From assembly GCA_021163175.1 (NCBI GenBank), contig JAGGXG010000026.1, forward strand, positions 1-13,485: 13,485 nt of DNA, read 5' to 3'. Each line of letters starts with the position of its first letter. Within the stretch, counting starts at the first letter, position 1. Of this stretch, positions 1 to 6,293 are shown one piece after another. The DNA comes from Thermoplasmata archaeon. Its GTDB lineage: Archaea > Thermoplasmatota > E2 > UBA202 > JdFR-43. Under the pieces are notes generated by a model. That model worked only from the letters and a program-made list of their open reading frames with translations, made no database searches and had not been told where the DNA came from. Position numbers and translations under genes: made by a program.

Positions 1-237
1 GGTGGCATTCCTCCTAATGATGACTATGAATTCTATATCTCTGCCTGGGATGCCATAATGAATGAATGCATTAAGAATGATGCATCCATAAGCCATCATC
101 ACGGCATAGGACTAACAAGGAAAAAATGGCTTGCAAAGGAAATGGGAAAAAGAATGGAAATGCTGAAAAAAATAAAAGCAGCAATAGATGCAAACAACAT
201 AATGAATCCGGGAAAGATGGTGGAATATGAAGGATAA
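1..237 (+). CDS. FAD-linked oxidase, alkyl-DHAP synthase-like, C-terminal 78 residues (5' end outside window)
   Basis: This frame is open from the first base and ends at TAA 235-237, giving 78 residues of a longer protein. The segment carries a triple-histidine motif, SISHHHGIG (window residues 29-37), followed by a basic LTRKKW stretch and a closing NNIMNPGKM motif. The NPGK-type end is typical of FAD-linked oxidases of the VAO/GlcD superfamily. The HHH variant and the following R-K-x-W are characteristic of alkyldihydroxyacetonephosphate synthase (AGPS) and its prokaryotic relatives; D-lactate and glycolate oxidases usually have a single His before HGIG. In AGPS these histidines lie at the active site. 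The gene overlaps the next one by 11 nt, and that neighbour is a GlpC-like Fe-S protein, so I infer a glycerol-phosphate (or similar hydroxyacid/phosphate) dehydrogenase that feeds electrons to it. Real alkyl-DHAP synthesis is less likely, because archaeal ether lipids are made by another route. The FAD-binding N-terminal half is not visible. Confidence 0.82.
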   Translation, partial: GGIPPNDDYEFYISAWDAIMNECIKNDASISHHHGIGLTRKKWLAKEMGKRMEMLKKIKAAIDANNIMNPGKMVEYEG

Positions 238-1396
238 AAATGCATGGGTTATGAAGGCATTGCATGAGTTGCCATTAACAATGAAAGCAAGAGCCATGAA
301 GCATTTTCTTCGAGGAAACAAAAAATACATGAAAAAGGGAATCAAAGCAGATATGGATGCAATAATAAAGTGTGCCACCTGTCCAAATATGTGCAAATTT
401 GATTGCCCTGTTCTTGAGGCAGAGAAAAATGAGGCTGTGTCGCCGGCGGGCAAATCAAGAATAGCTTATTTTCTGGAAAATGATGTAATAGGTGGAGAGT
501 ATGCAACAGAGCTAATGTATGCCTGTTCATCATGCGATGCATGCAAAGAGCATTGCCCATTTGATTTTTCAGTTGCAGAGATATTGAGAGGAGTGAGGAT
601 GGACATTGTGGAAGAGGATAGGGTTCCTGAAAAAGTAAGAAGTATAAGAGATGAATTGATGGAGAAGCATATTCTTGGAGAAAGAAGTTTTTATGGCGAG
701 GGAAAAGCCCGCGTCATATACTTTGCAGGATGCACCATAAATTCTGAAAGGAAGGAAATAGGGGAGGCAATGCTTAAAATTTTTGAAAGAGTTGGTGAAG
801 ACCATGATATGCTGAAAGAAGAATGGTGTTGTGGCTATCCTTTGTATAACCTTGGCTTCATGAATGAGTTTAAAGAATTTGCCAGAAGAAATGCAAAAAT
901 ATTCAATGAAAGCAAGGCAGAAAAAATTGTATGCAGCTGTCCAACATGTGTTTATGTTTTCACCCATGTTTATCCTGAGATGGGAATAAAAATAAAACCA
1001 AGCGTTGTTCATTCCTCATCCTATATCCTTCAGATGATAAATGAAGGAAAAATTTCTTTCGGAGAAAGAAAAATGAGCGTTGTATATCATGACCCGTGCA
1101 CGCTTGCAAGAAAGCTGAAAAAAGATGATTCCAGAGATATAATAAAAAGCATTCCTGGCATTGAAATCAGGGAGGCGATGCTCCATGGAAGAGAAACAAG
1201 ATGCTGCGGGCGCGGCGGGCAGATGGCGAGGGTGCGAGAAAAAACAGCAATGGAAATGGCTGAGAGGAGAAAAAAGGAGTTGAATGCTATGAATGCAGAT
1301 GCAATTGTAAGCTCCTGCCCTTCCTGCAAAACAGCTTTAATGAATGGGAAATTTTATGATATAGCTGAACTGGTGGCGGAGAGCATGATAAAATGA
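227..1396 (+). CDS. GlpC/HdrD-like (Fe-S)-binding protein with two CCG domains
   Basis: This 389-residue protein is an electron carrier of the GlpC/HdrD/LutA-GlcF group. The N-terminal half has two ferredoxin-type motifs, Cys49-Cys52-Cys56-Cys60-Pro and Cys100-Cys103-Cys106-Cys110-Pro, each expected to hold a 4Fe-4S cluster. The C-terminal half has two complete CCG domains. The first uses Cys169, Cys201-Cys202-Gly, Cys238 and Cys241; the second uses Cys291, Cys326-Cys327-Gly, Cys364 and Cys367. The spacings fit the family pattern C-x(31-39)-CCG-x(35-36)-CxxC, which binds a noncubane 4Fe-4S cluster in HdrB. There is no membrane segment, so it is probably cytoplasmic or peripheral to the membrane. 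The start at ATG 227 overlaps the upstream stop by 11 nt and has only a weak ribosome site (GGTGG, 219-223). Met9 at 251 is an alternative start and loses no motif. I infer that it takes electrons from the upstream FAD oxidase and/or the downstream GlpA-like enzyme and passes them to a quinone or another acceptor. Confidence 0.9.
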   Translation: MKDKNAWVMKALHELPLTMKARAMKHFLRGNKKYMKKGIKADMDAIIKCATCPNMCKFDCPVLEAEKNEAVSPAGKSRIAYFLENDVIGGEYATELMYACSSCDACKEHCPFDFSVAEILRGVRMDIVEEDRVPEKVRSIRDELMEKHILGERSFYGEGKARVIYFAGCTINSERKEIGEAMLKIFERVGEDHDMLKEEWCCGYPLYNLGFMNEFKEFARRNAKIFNESKAEKIVCSCPTCVYVFTHVYPEMGIKIKPSVVHSSSYILQMINEGKISFGERKMSVVYHDPCTLARKLKKDDSRDIIKSIPGIEIREAMLHGRETRCCGRGGQMARVREKTAMEMAERRKKELNAMNADAIVSSCPSCKTALMNGKFYDIAELVAESMIK

Positions 1397-3138
1397 GGGT
1401 TGAAAAAAAAGTGGAGAAGTATGCAAAGAGGAGAGGATGGAAAGTAAAAGCAAGGACGGAAGATGGAATTTTATATCTTGAAGGAGAAGTTCCATCATAT
1501 AAGGAATATGTGGAAATTGGAAGATATGCAGGGAAGCAAAAGAATGTGGAAGGAGTTGTAAACAGGCTGAAATATAAAGGGAAAAAAGAGGAGAAAAGAA
1601 AGGAAGGAAGAAATGAAATCATAGGAGAGGCTGATGTTGTTATTATTGGCGGAGGCGTCACAGGCTGCATGATAGCGAGAGAGCTTTCGAAATATAAACT
1701 TGATATAATTTTGGTTGAGAAAGCGGAAGATGTGGCTTGCGGGGCAACCAAAGCCAACAATGCCATGGTTCATACCGGAATAGGAGAAAAGATGGGAACA
1801 TTAAAACAAAAATTATGTGTTGAGGGGCACAAAATGTATGAAGAGCTATCAAAGCAACTTGATTTCCCATATGAAAAAAATGGAATGTGGATTATACTTA
1901 CAAAAGATTCATTTGCTGATATGCCAATTCCATCTTTTCTTGGAAATTTCATTGCCCGCTTTATTATCCCTCGCATAATTTTAAGAAGAGCGAAGAAGCT
2001 TGGCATTCCAATGTATATTGTTAAAAGAAAGGAATTATTGAAAGAAGAACCAAATGTAACATCGAGAGCATTAGTTGCTGTTTATTCTCCTACATATGGC
2101 GTAACCTCGCCATATCTATTCACCATAGCACTGGCAGAGAATGCAATTGATAATGGAGTTAAAATAATGCTTGAAACAGAGGTTGTGGATATGATCACAG
2201 AAGGCGGAGAGGTAAAGGAAGTTGTGACTGACAAGGGAAGAATAAAGGCAAGATATGTGATAAATGCTGCTGGCATATACGCCGATAAGGTGGCGGAGAT
2301 GGCTGAAGCAAGAGAATATACAATTCATCCAAAAAAAGGCTCCACACTTATTTTTGATAAGGATTATGGAAATTACATAAAGCATTCCATGACCATTCTT
2401 AAATTTCCAAGAACGGAGCATTATAAAGGAGGCGGTGCCATGCTCACTTTAGAAAGAAATATTCAGCTAGGTCCAACTCTAATGGAAGTGGAAGATAGGG
2501 AAGATACCTCTGTAAAAGCTGCTGAAATAGAGCAGATATTTAGCCATTTTTCTTTACTCCTTCCAGACCTCCCCAGAAAAGGCGTAATAGCTTATTTTGC
2601 CGGTCTAAGGGCAGCTACTTTTACCGAAGATTTCATAATAAGGAGAGCAAAGAAGGTGAGAAATTTCATACATGTGGCTGGAATACAATCGCCTGGCCTG
2701 GCTGCCGCGCCCGCGGTGGCGAAAATGGTGGTAGGGCTGCTGAAAGAGAGCGGGCTTGAAATGGTTGAAAAGGAGGATTTCAATCCATACAGGAAAGCGA
2801 ATGTTGTGATTCGTGAGTTGAGCATTGAAGAGCGAAAAAAAATGGTTGAGAAGGATGCGAGATATGGAAAGATAGTATGCAGATGTGAGGGCGTAACCGA
2901 AGGAGAAATAGTGGATGCAATACATGGAAAAATCGGGGCTACGAACATAGATGCCATAAAGAGAAGGACGAGAGCAGGGATGGGAAGATGCCAGGGGAGC
3001 TTCTGCCTTCCTCATGTGGCAAAAATTATTTCGAGAGAGACGGGCATTCCGCTGGAGAAGATAAAAAAGAATGGAAATGGCTCTAACTTGTTTGTCGGAA
3101 AAGCGAAATGCCTTCTGGAGGAAAAAAATGAAAACTGA
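1393..3138 (+). CDS. glpA: GlpA-like FAD-dependent glycerol-phosphate dehydrogenase with N-terminal BON-like domain and C-terminal BFD [2Fe-2S] domain
   Basis: The protein has 581 residues. Residues 1 to about 65 look like a BON domain: a predicted strand-rich unit with the pattern DGILYLEGEVPS, then a helix ending in NVEGVVNRL. A highly charged Lys/Glu linker (about 63-74) follows. The catalytic DAO-type FAD domain starts with DVVIIGGGVTG (81-91), the FAD Rossmann motif, and runs to about residue 460. The C-terminus is a BFD-like domain with Cys496, Cys498, Cys533 and Cys538 (CxC...CxxxxC), expected to hold a [2Fe-2S] cluster, as in anaerobic GlpA. The expected reaction is oxidation of glycerol 3-phosphate (in an archaeon possibly glycerol 1-phosphate) to dihydroxyacetone phosphate. 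The ATG overlaps the previous stop as ATGA. The BON-like extension is unusual for GlpA; BON domains otherwise bind membranes or ligands. The FAD and BFD assignment is firm, the stereospecificity is not visible, and other 2-hydroxyacid oxidases of the family (LhgO/COG0579) remain possible. Confidence 0.87.
   Translation: MRVEKKVEKYAKRRGWKVKARTEDGILYLEGEVPSYKEYVEIGRYAGKQKNVEGVVNRLKYKGKKEEKRKEGRNEIIGEADVVIIGGGVTGCMIARELSKYKLDIILVEKAEDVACGATKANNAMVHTGIGEKMGTLKQKLCVEGHKMYEELSKQLDFPYEKNGMWIILTKDSFADMPIPSFLGNFIARFIIPRIILRRAKKLGIPMYIVKRKELLKEEPNVTSRALVAVYSPTYGVTSPYLFTIALAENAIDNGVKIMLETEVVDMITEGGEVKEVVTDKGRIKARYVINAAGIYADKVAEMAEAREYTIHPKKGSTLIFDKDYGNYIKHSMTILKFPRTEHYKGGGAMLTLERNIQLGPTLMEVEDREDTSVKAAEIEQIFSHFSLLLPDLPRKGVIAYFAGLRAATFTEDFIIRRAKKVRNFIHVAGIQSPGLAAAPAVAKMVVGLLKESGLEMVEKEDFNPYRKANVVIRELSIEERKKMVEKDARYGKIVCRCEGVTEGEIVDAIHGKIGATNIDAIKRRTRAGMGRCQGSFCLPHVAKIISRETGIPLEKIKKNGNGSNLFVGKAKCLLEEKNEN
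3117..3121 (+). promoter_or_regulatory. Shine-Dalgarno site GGAGG fixing the start at 3128
   Basis: GGAGG is followed by six A residues and ATG at 3128. It lies inside the end of the GlpA-like gene. It favours the start at 3128 over an in-frame ATG at 3071, because the 3128 protein begins directly with the FAD-binding strand. Confidence 0.75.
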
Positions 3139-4360
3139 TGTTGCTGTCATTGGAGGAGGACCCGCTGGTCTGGCTGCTGCGATGGAAGCAAAAAAGCATG
3201 CAAAGGTTACATTAATTGAAAGAAATGAGGAGCTTGGAGGAATATTGCAACAGTGCATTCATCATGGATTTGGAAATTTTATTTTTGGCGAAGCATTAAC
3301 AGGACCAGAATATGCAGAGCATTTCATAGAAGCGCTGGAAGGCGTTGATGTGTTGCTCAATACAACTGTTCTCGAGATTGATAAAAACAAAAGAATGCTG
3401 CTCAGCGGTCCGGATGGCGTATTTGAAATGGAAGCGAAGGCAATCATCCTTGCAATGGGATGCAGAGAAAGAACAAGAACACAGATTTTTATCCCGGGCA
3501 CAAGACCAGCTGGCGTATACACTGCTGGCACAGCCCAGCGCCTTATAAATATCGAGGGCGTTATGCCTGGCAAGCATATTGTCATTCTTGGCTCTGGAGA
3601 TGTTGGTCTCATAATGGCTCGTCGTCTTACATTGGAAGGAGCAAAAGTAGAGGGAGTATATGAGATAATGCCAAAGCCAGGCGGGCTGACAAGAAATATT
3701 GTTCAATGCTTGCATGATTTCGATATTCCATTGCATCTTAGCCATACCGTTGTTGAAATCGTTGGAAAAAAGAGGCTGGAGGGAGTTTTTGTGGCTAAAG
3801 TTGACAAAAACTTCAAGCCAATTGAAGAAACAAAAAGATTTGTCCCATGCGATACTCTTATACTTGCTGTCGGTTTAATTCCAGAAAATGAGTTAACAAA
3901 AAAGACTGGCATCGAGCTTGATAGCGTAACAGCTGGTCCTGTGGTTGATGAGGGAATGGAAACAAGCATGGAAGGCATATTTGCGTGCGGCAATGTTGTT
4001 CATGTTCATGATCTGGTGGATGATGTCAGTCTTTCTGCAATTATTGCGGGAAGAGAGGCAGCAAAGCATGCAAATGGTGAAAAAACAGAAAGAAGAAAAA
4101 TTAAAGTGAAAGCGGGAGAAAATGTAAGATATGTTGTTCCTCAAATAATAAATGGAAGAGACATGGAGGAAATAACATTTTATTTCAGAGTCAAGAATGA
4201 AATGAGAAACGTCGTTACGAGATTGATTGTTGATGGCGAGGTAAGAAAAGAAAAAAGGGAATTGATTGTTAAACCACCAGAAATGGTCAGATTGAAGGTA
4301 AAAGGCGAGCTGGTAAAGAACGCAAATAGCATCTCCATAGAGGTGAAAAAGGTTGCGTAA
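3128..4360 (+). CDS. FAD/NAD(P)-dependent oxidoreductase, GlpB-like partner of GlpA
   Basis: This is a 410-residue two-dinucleotide-binding flavoprotein. It starts MKTDVAVIGGGPAG, with the FAD motif G9-x-G11-xx-G14, followed by an acidic strand end (LIERNEELGG). A second Rossmann motif, ILGSGDVG (about 153-160), probably binds NAD(P). The ATG-type motif IFACGNVVHVHD near residues 295-306 closes the FAD site. Cys43 in the segment GILQQCIHHGFG sits where related enzymes contact the flavin and could be redox active. After about residue 340 comes a strand-rich tail of some 70 residues. Flavoproteins of this kind are usually encoded with GlpA-type dehydrogenases and DUF1667 proteins, as here, and I infer transfer of electrons between the GlpA flavin and NAD(P) or another carrier. 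The gene overlaps the GlpA-like gene by 11 nt. Its exact electron acceptor cannot be read from the sequence. Confidence 0.85.
   Translation: MKTDVAVIGGGPAGLAAAMEAKKHAKVTLIERNEELGGILQQCIHHGFGNFIFGEALTGPEYAEHFIEALEGVDVLLNTTVLEIDKNKRMLLSGPDGVFEMEAKAIILAMGCRERTRTQIFIPGTRPAGVYTAGTAQRLINIEGVMPGKHIVILGSGDVGLIMARRLTLEGAKVEGVYEIMPKPGGLTRNIVQCLHDFDIPLHLSHTVVEIVGKKRLEGVFVAKVDKNFKPIEETKRFVPCDTLILAVGLIPENELTKKTGIELDSVTAGPVVDEGMETSMEGIFACGNVVHVHDLVDDVSLSAIIAGREAAKHANGEKTERRKIKVKAGENVRYVVPQIINGRDMEEITFYFRVKNEMRNVVTRLIVDGEVRKEKRELIVKPPEMVRLKVKGELVKNANSISIEVKKVA
4340..4345 (+). promoter_or_regulatory. Shine-Dalgarno site GAGGTG supporting a TTG start at 4353
   Basis: GAGGTG lies seven nt before TTG 4353. The next in-frame ATG falls beyond the first cysteine motif, so translation must begin at the TTG if the CxxCPxGC motif is to be made. 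The site is inside the last codons of the preceding oxidoreductase gene. Confidence 0.7.
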
Positions 4361-4697
4361 ATTTATATGCATTCAATGTCCTCTTGGATGCGAGATAACT
4401 GTTGAAGGAGAAAAAATAGAAGGAAATAGATGTGTGAGAGGGAAAGAATATGTTATGCAGGAAATGAAAAATCCCAAGAGGGTGTTAACAACAACTGTAT
4501 TTATAGAAAATGCCATTCATCCAATGCTTCCTGTTAGAAGCAATGGAGAGGTTCCAAAAGAATTATTAAAGGAATGCATGAAAATTCTTGCAGGAGTAAA
4601 AGTAAAGGCACCTGTGAAAAAAGGAGATGTAATTTATAAAAACATTCTTAATACTGGAGTTGACATAATTGCTTCAAGAAGTATGGAGAGAAAATGA
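4353..4697 (+). CDS. DUF1667 family small four-cysteine protein
   Basis: This 114-residue protein starts at a TTG codon, overlaps the previous gene by 8 nt and overlaps the next by the ATGA pattern. The N-terminus has Cys6-x-x-Cys9-Pro-x-Gly-Cys13 and a fourth cysteine at Cys27, a compact set likely to bind an Fe-S cluster or zinc. The rest (about 40-114) has the family pattern of a proline- and valine-rich domain with VLTTTV and a conserved LPVRSNGEVPK segment. DUF1667 proteins are typically encoded beside GlpA and the FAD/NAD oxidoreductase in glycerol gene clusters of anaerobes, which matches this position. A role as a small redox or assembly subunit of the glycerol-phosphate dehydrogenase complex is inferred; I know of no proven activity. 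Confidence 0.87.
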   Translation: MRKFICIQCPLGCEITVEGEKIEGNRCVRGKEYVMQEMKNPKRVLTTTVFIENAIHPMLPVRSNGEVPKELLKECMKILAGVKVKAPVKKGDVIYKNILNTGVDIIASRSMERK

Positions 4698-6256
4698 AAA
4701 AATATGTTATGGCAATAGATGATGGGACAACAGGCATAAGAGCTTTAATATTTGATAAAGATGCAAATCTTGTTGCCAGAGCATATCGCCATGTAAAACA
4801 AATTTTTCCAAAGACGGGATGGTGTGAGCAGGATGCCATGGAAGTATGGAAAAAATGTGTTGAAGTGATGAAGGAAGCATTGAATTCTGCAGACATAGAA
4901 GCAAGAGAGATAGAAGCAATAGGAATTACAACGCAACGCTCCACAAATTTGCTATGGGACAAAGACGGCAAGCCAGTGTACAATGCGATAACATGGCATG
5001 ACACAAGAACTGCCGAGATATGTGACAAAATGAACAAAAATAAAAAAATGAATGGCATGAGAGCATTGGGAAAAATATTCAAAGGAATGTCATACTTGCT
5101 GCCATCAATGAGGAGAATGCCATCGATGGCACGCCTCATTACAGCTGCTGACATATCTTTCACTCCTGTTCCTTCTCTTCCAAAAGTGAAATGGGTTCTG
5201 GATAATGTTGAAGGGGCAAGAAAAAAAGCGGAGAAAGGAGAGCTATTCTTTGGAACAATGGATACATGGCTTCTCTGGAATTTAACGGGCAAAAAGCAAC
5301 ATGCCACAGATTTTTCCAATGTGAGTGCAACAAGCATGTATGACGCATTCAAATTGAAATGGAGTTCGATATTTCTTGATATTTTTGATATACCGGAAGA
5401 AATACTTCCAGAAGTCAGAGACACAGCAGGAGATTATGGAGTTACGGAAAAAAGCATTCTTGGAGCAGAAATACCAATAGCAAGCATGGTGGCTGACCAG
5501 CAGGCATCGCTTTTTGCAGAAGGTTGCTTCAAAGAAGGAGAGATAAAATGCACTCATGGAACAGGGAGCTTCATAGATATGAATGTTGGAAGCAGACCGG
5601 CGGCGTCGCTCCACCGCCTTCTTCCAATGATTGCATGGCGAATTAAAGGAAAAACTTCATATTTGCTGGAGGGAATGATAAATACCACTGGAGCGGCAGT
5701 GGAATGGCTCAAGGAAAATTTGGGCATAATAAAAAATCCTGAGGAAAGTGAGAGCATTGCATTTTCGACGGAAGCAGAAGGAGTCTATTTTGTACCTGCC
5801 TTTACTGGCCTCTCTTCTCCATACTGGGATGCATATGCTGCTGGCATCGTTATAGGACTATCCAGAAGAACAAAAAAGGAGCATATTGTCAGGGCTGTTC
5901 TGGAAGGCATTGTTTACAGATGCAGAGATGTTATCGAGGCAATGAAAACAGATGCAGGCATTGAAATAAAAAGCATAAAGGCGGATGGCGGCGCAAGCAG
6001 CAATAATTTCCTTTTGCAATTCATGGCTGACATGCTGAATGTTAGAGTGGAAAGACCAAAAATGCTCGATACCACTGGCCTAGGAGCCACTTTTCTTGCT
6101 GGAATAGCTCACGATTGCTGGAAGGAAGAGGATGTGATTCAACTGAGGAAAATTGACAAAGTCTTTGAGCCAGCCATTGATGAGAAAAAAAGGGAGAAGC
6201 TTTACAATGGATGGAAAAAAGCTGTAAAAAGAGCATTGAAATGGCAACTGGAATAA
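4694..6256 (+). CDS. glpK: FGGY-family kinase, glycerol-kinase-like
   Basis: This 520-residue kinase aligns with glycerol kinase over its full length. The phosphate-binding DDGTTGIRA motif is at 9-17, TWHDTRTAE at 100-108, the putative catalytic base Asp268 in ADQQASLF, GTGSF at 289-293, and PAFTGLSSPYWD at 368-379. The C-terminal domain has ADGGASSNNFLLQF, VERP and LGATFLAG. By my alignment to E. coli GlpK, the glycerol contacts Arg83, Asp245 and Phe270 are kept (Arg82, Asp268, Phe293), but Glu84 is replaced by Ser83 and Tyr135 by Val159. There is also an insertion of roughly 25 residues (about 118-150) that is rich in Met, Lys and Arg. The ATG overlaps the DUF1667 stop (ATGA), with GGAG five nt upstream. 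Context argues for glycerol phosphorylation as the first step of the pathway. The altered pocket leaves room for another polyol or ketose, or for unusual stereochemistry. Confidence 0.85.
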   Translation: MKKYVMAIDDGTTGIRALIFDKDANLVARAYRHVKQIFPKTGWCEQDAMEVWKKCVEVMKEALNSADIEAREIEAIGITTQRSTNLLWDKDGKPVYNAITWHDTRTAEICDKMNKNKKMNGMRALGKIFKGMSYLLPSMRRMPSMARLITAADISFTPVPSLPKVKWVLDNVEGARKKAEKGELFFGTMDTWLLWNLTGKKQHATDFSNVSATSMYDAFKLKWSSIFLDIFDIPEEILPEVRDTAGDYGVTEKSILGAEIPIASMVADQQASLFAEGCFKEGEIKCTHGTGSFIDMNVGSRPAASLHRLLPMIAWRIKGKTSYLLEGMINTTGAAVEWLKENLGIIKNPEESESIAFSTEAEGVYFVPAFTGLSSPYWDAYAAGIVIGLSRRTKKEHIVRAVLEGIVYRCRDVIEAMKTDAGIEIKSIKADGGASSNNFLLQFMADMLNVRVERPKMLDTTGLGATFLAGIAHDCWKEEDVIQLRKIDKVFEPAIDEKKREKLYNGWKKAVKRALKWQLE

Positions 6257-6268
6257 GAGGATAAAAGA

Positions 6269-6276
6269 TTTAATAT
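6269..6276 (+). promoter_or_regulatory. Archaeal TATA-like box before the secreted protein gene
   Basis: TTTAATAT, preceded by a purine-rich AAAAGA that may act as a BRE, is centred about 22 nt before ATG 6294. No Shine-Dalgarno sequence lies between box and start. If transcription begins at the usual distance, the mRNA would start at or very near the ATG, so it would be leaderless. This separates the secreted protein gene from the operon that ends at 6256. Confidence 0.55.
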
Positions 6277-6293
6277 GCTATTCATTTATTCAC

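Noticed and set aside
569..1012. Minus-strand open frame of 147 codons inside the GlpC/HdrD-like gene
   Set aside because: The plus-strand gene has every expected cysteine motif in order; the antisense product has none of the marks of a protein family.
3071..3127. An earlier in-frame ATG that would lengthen the GlpB-like protein by 19 residues
   Set aside because: The GGAGG site is 6 nt before ATG 3128, and the protein from 3128 begins exactly at the FAD-binding strand. The extension is only the overlap with the GlpA-like gene read in another frame.
4694..6256. Xylulokinase or another sugar kinase in place of the glycerol-kinase-like call
   Set aside because: Full-length similarity in motif wording and order is closest to glycerol kinase, and the operon contains glycerol-phosphate dehydrogenase genes. 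The altered pocket is reported as a finding instead.
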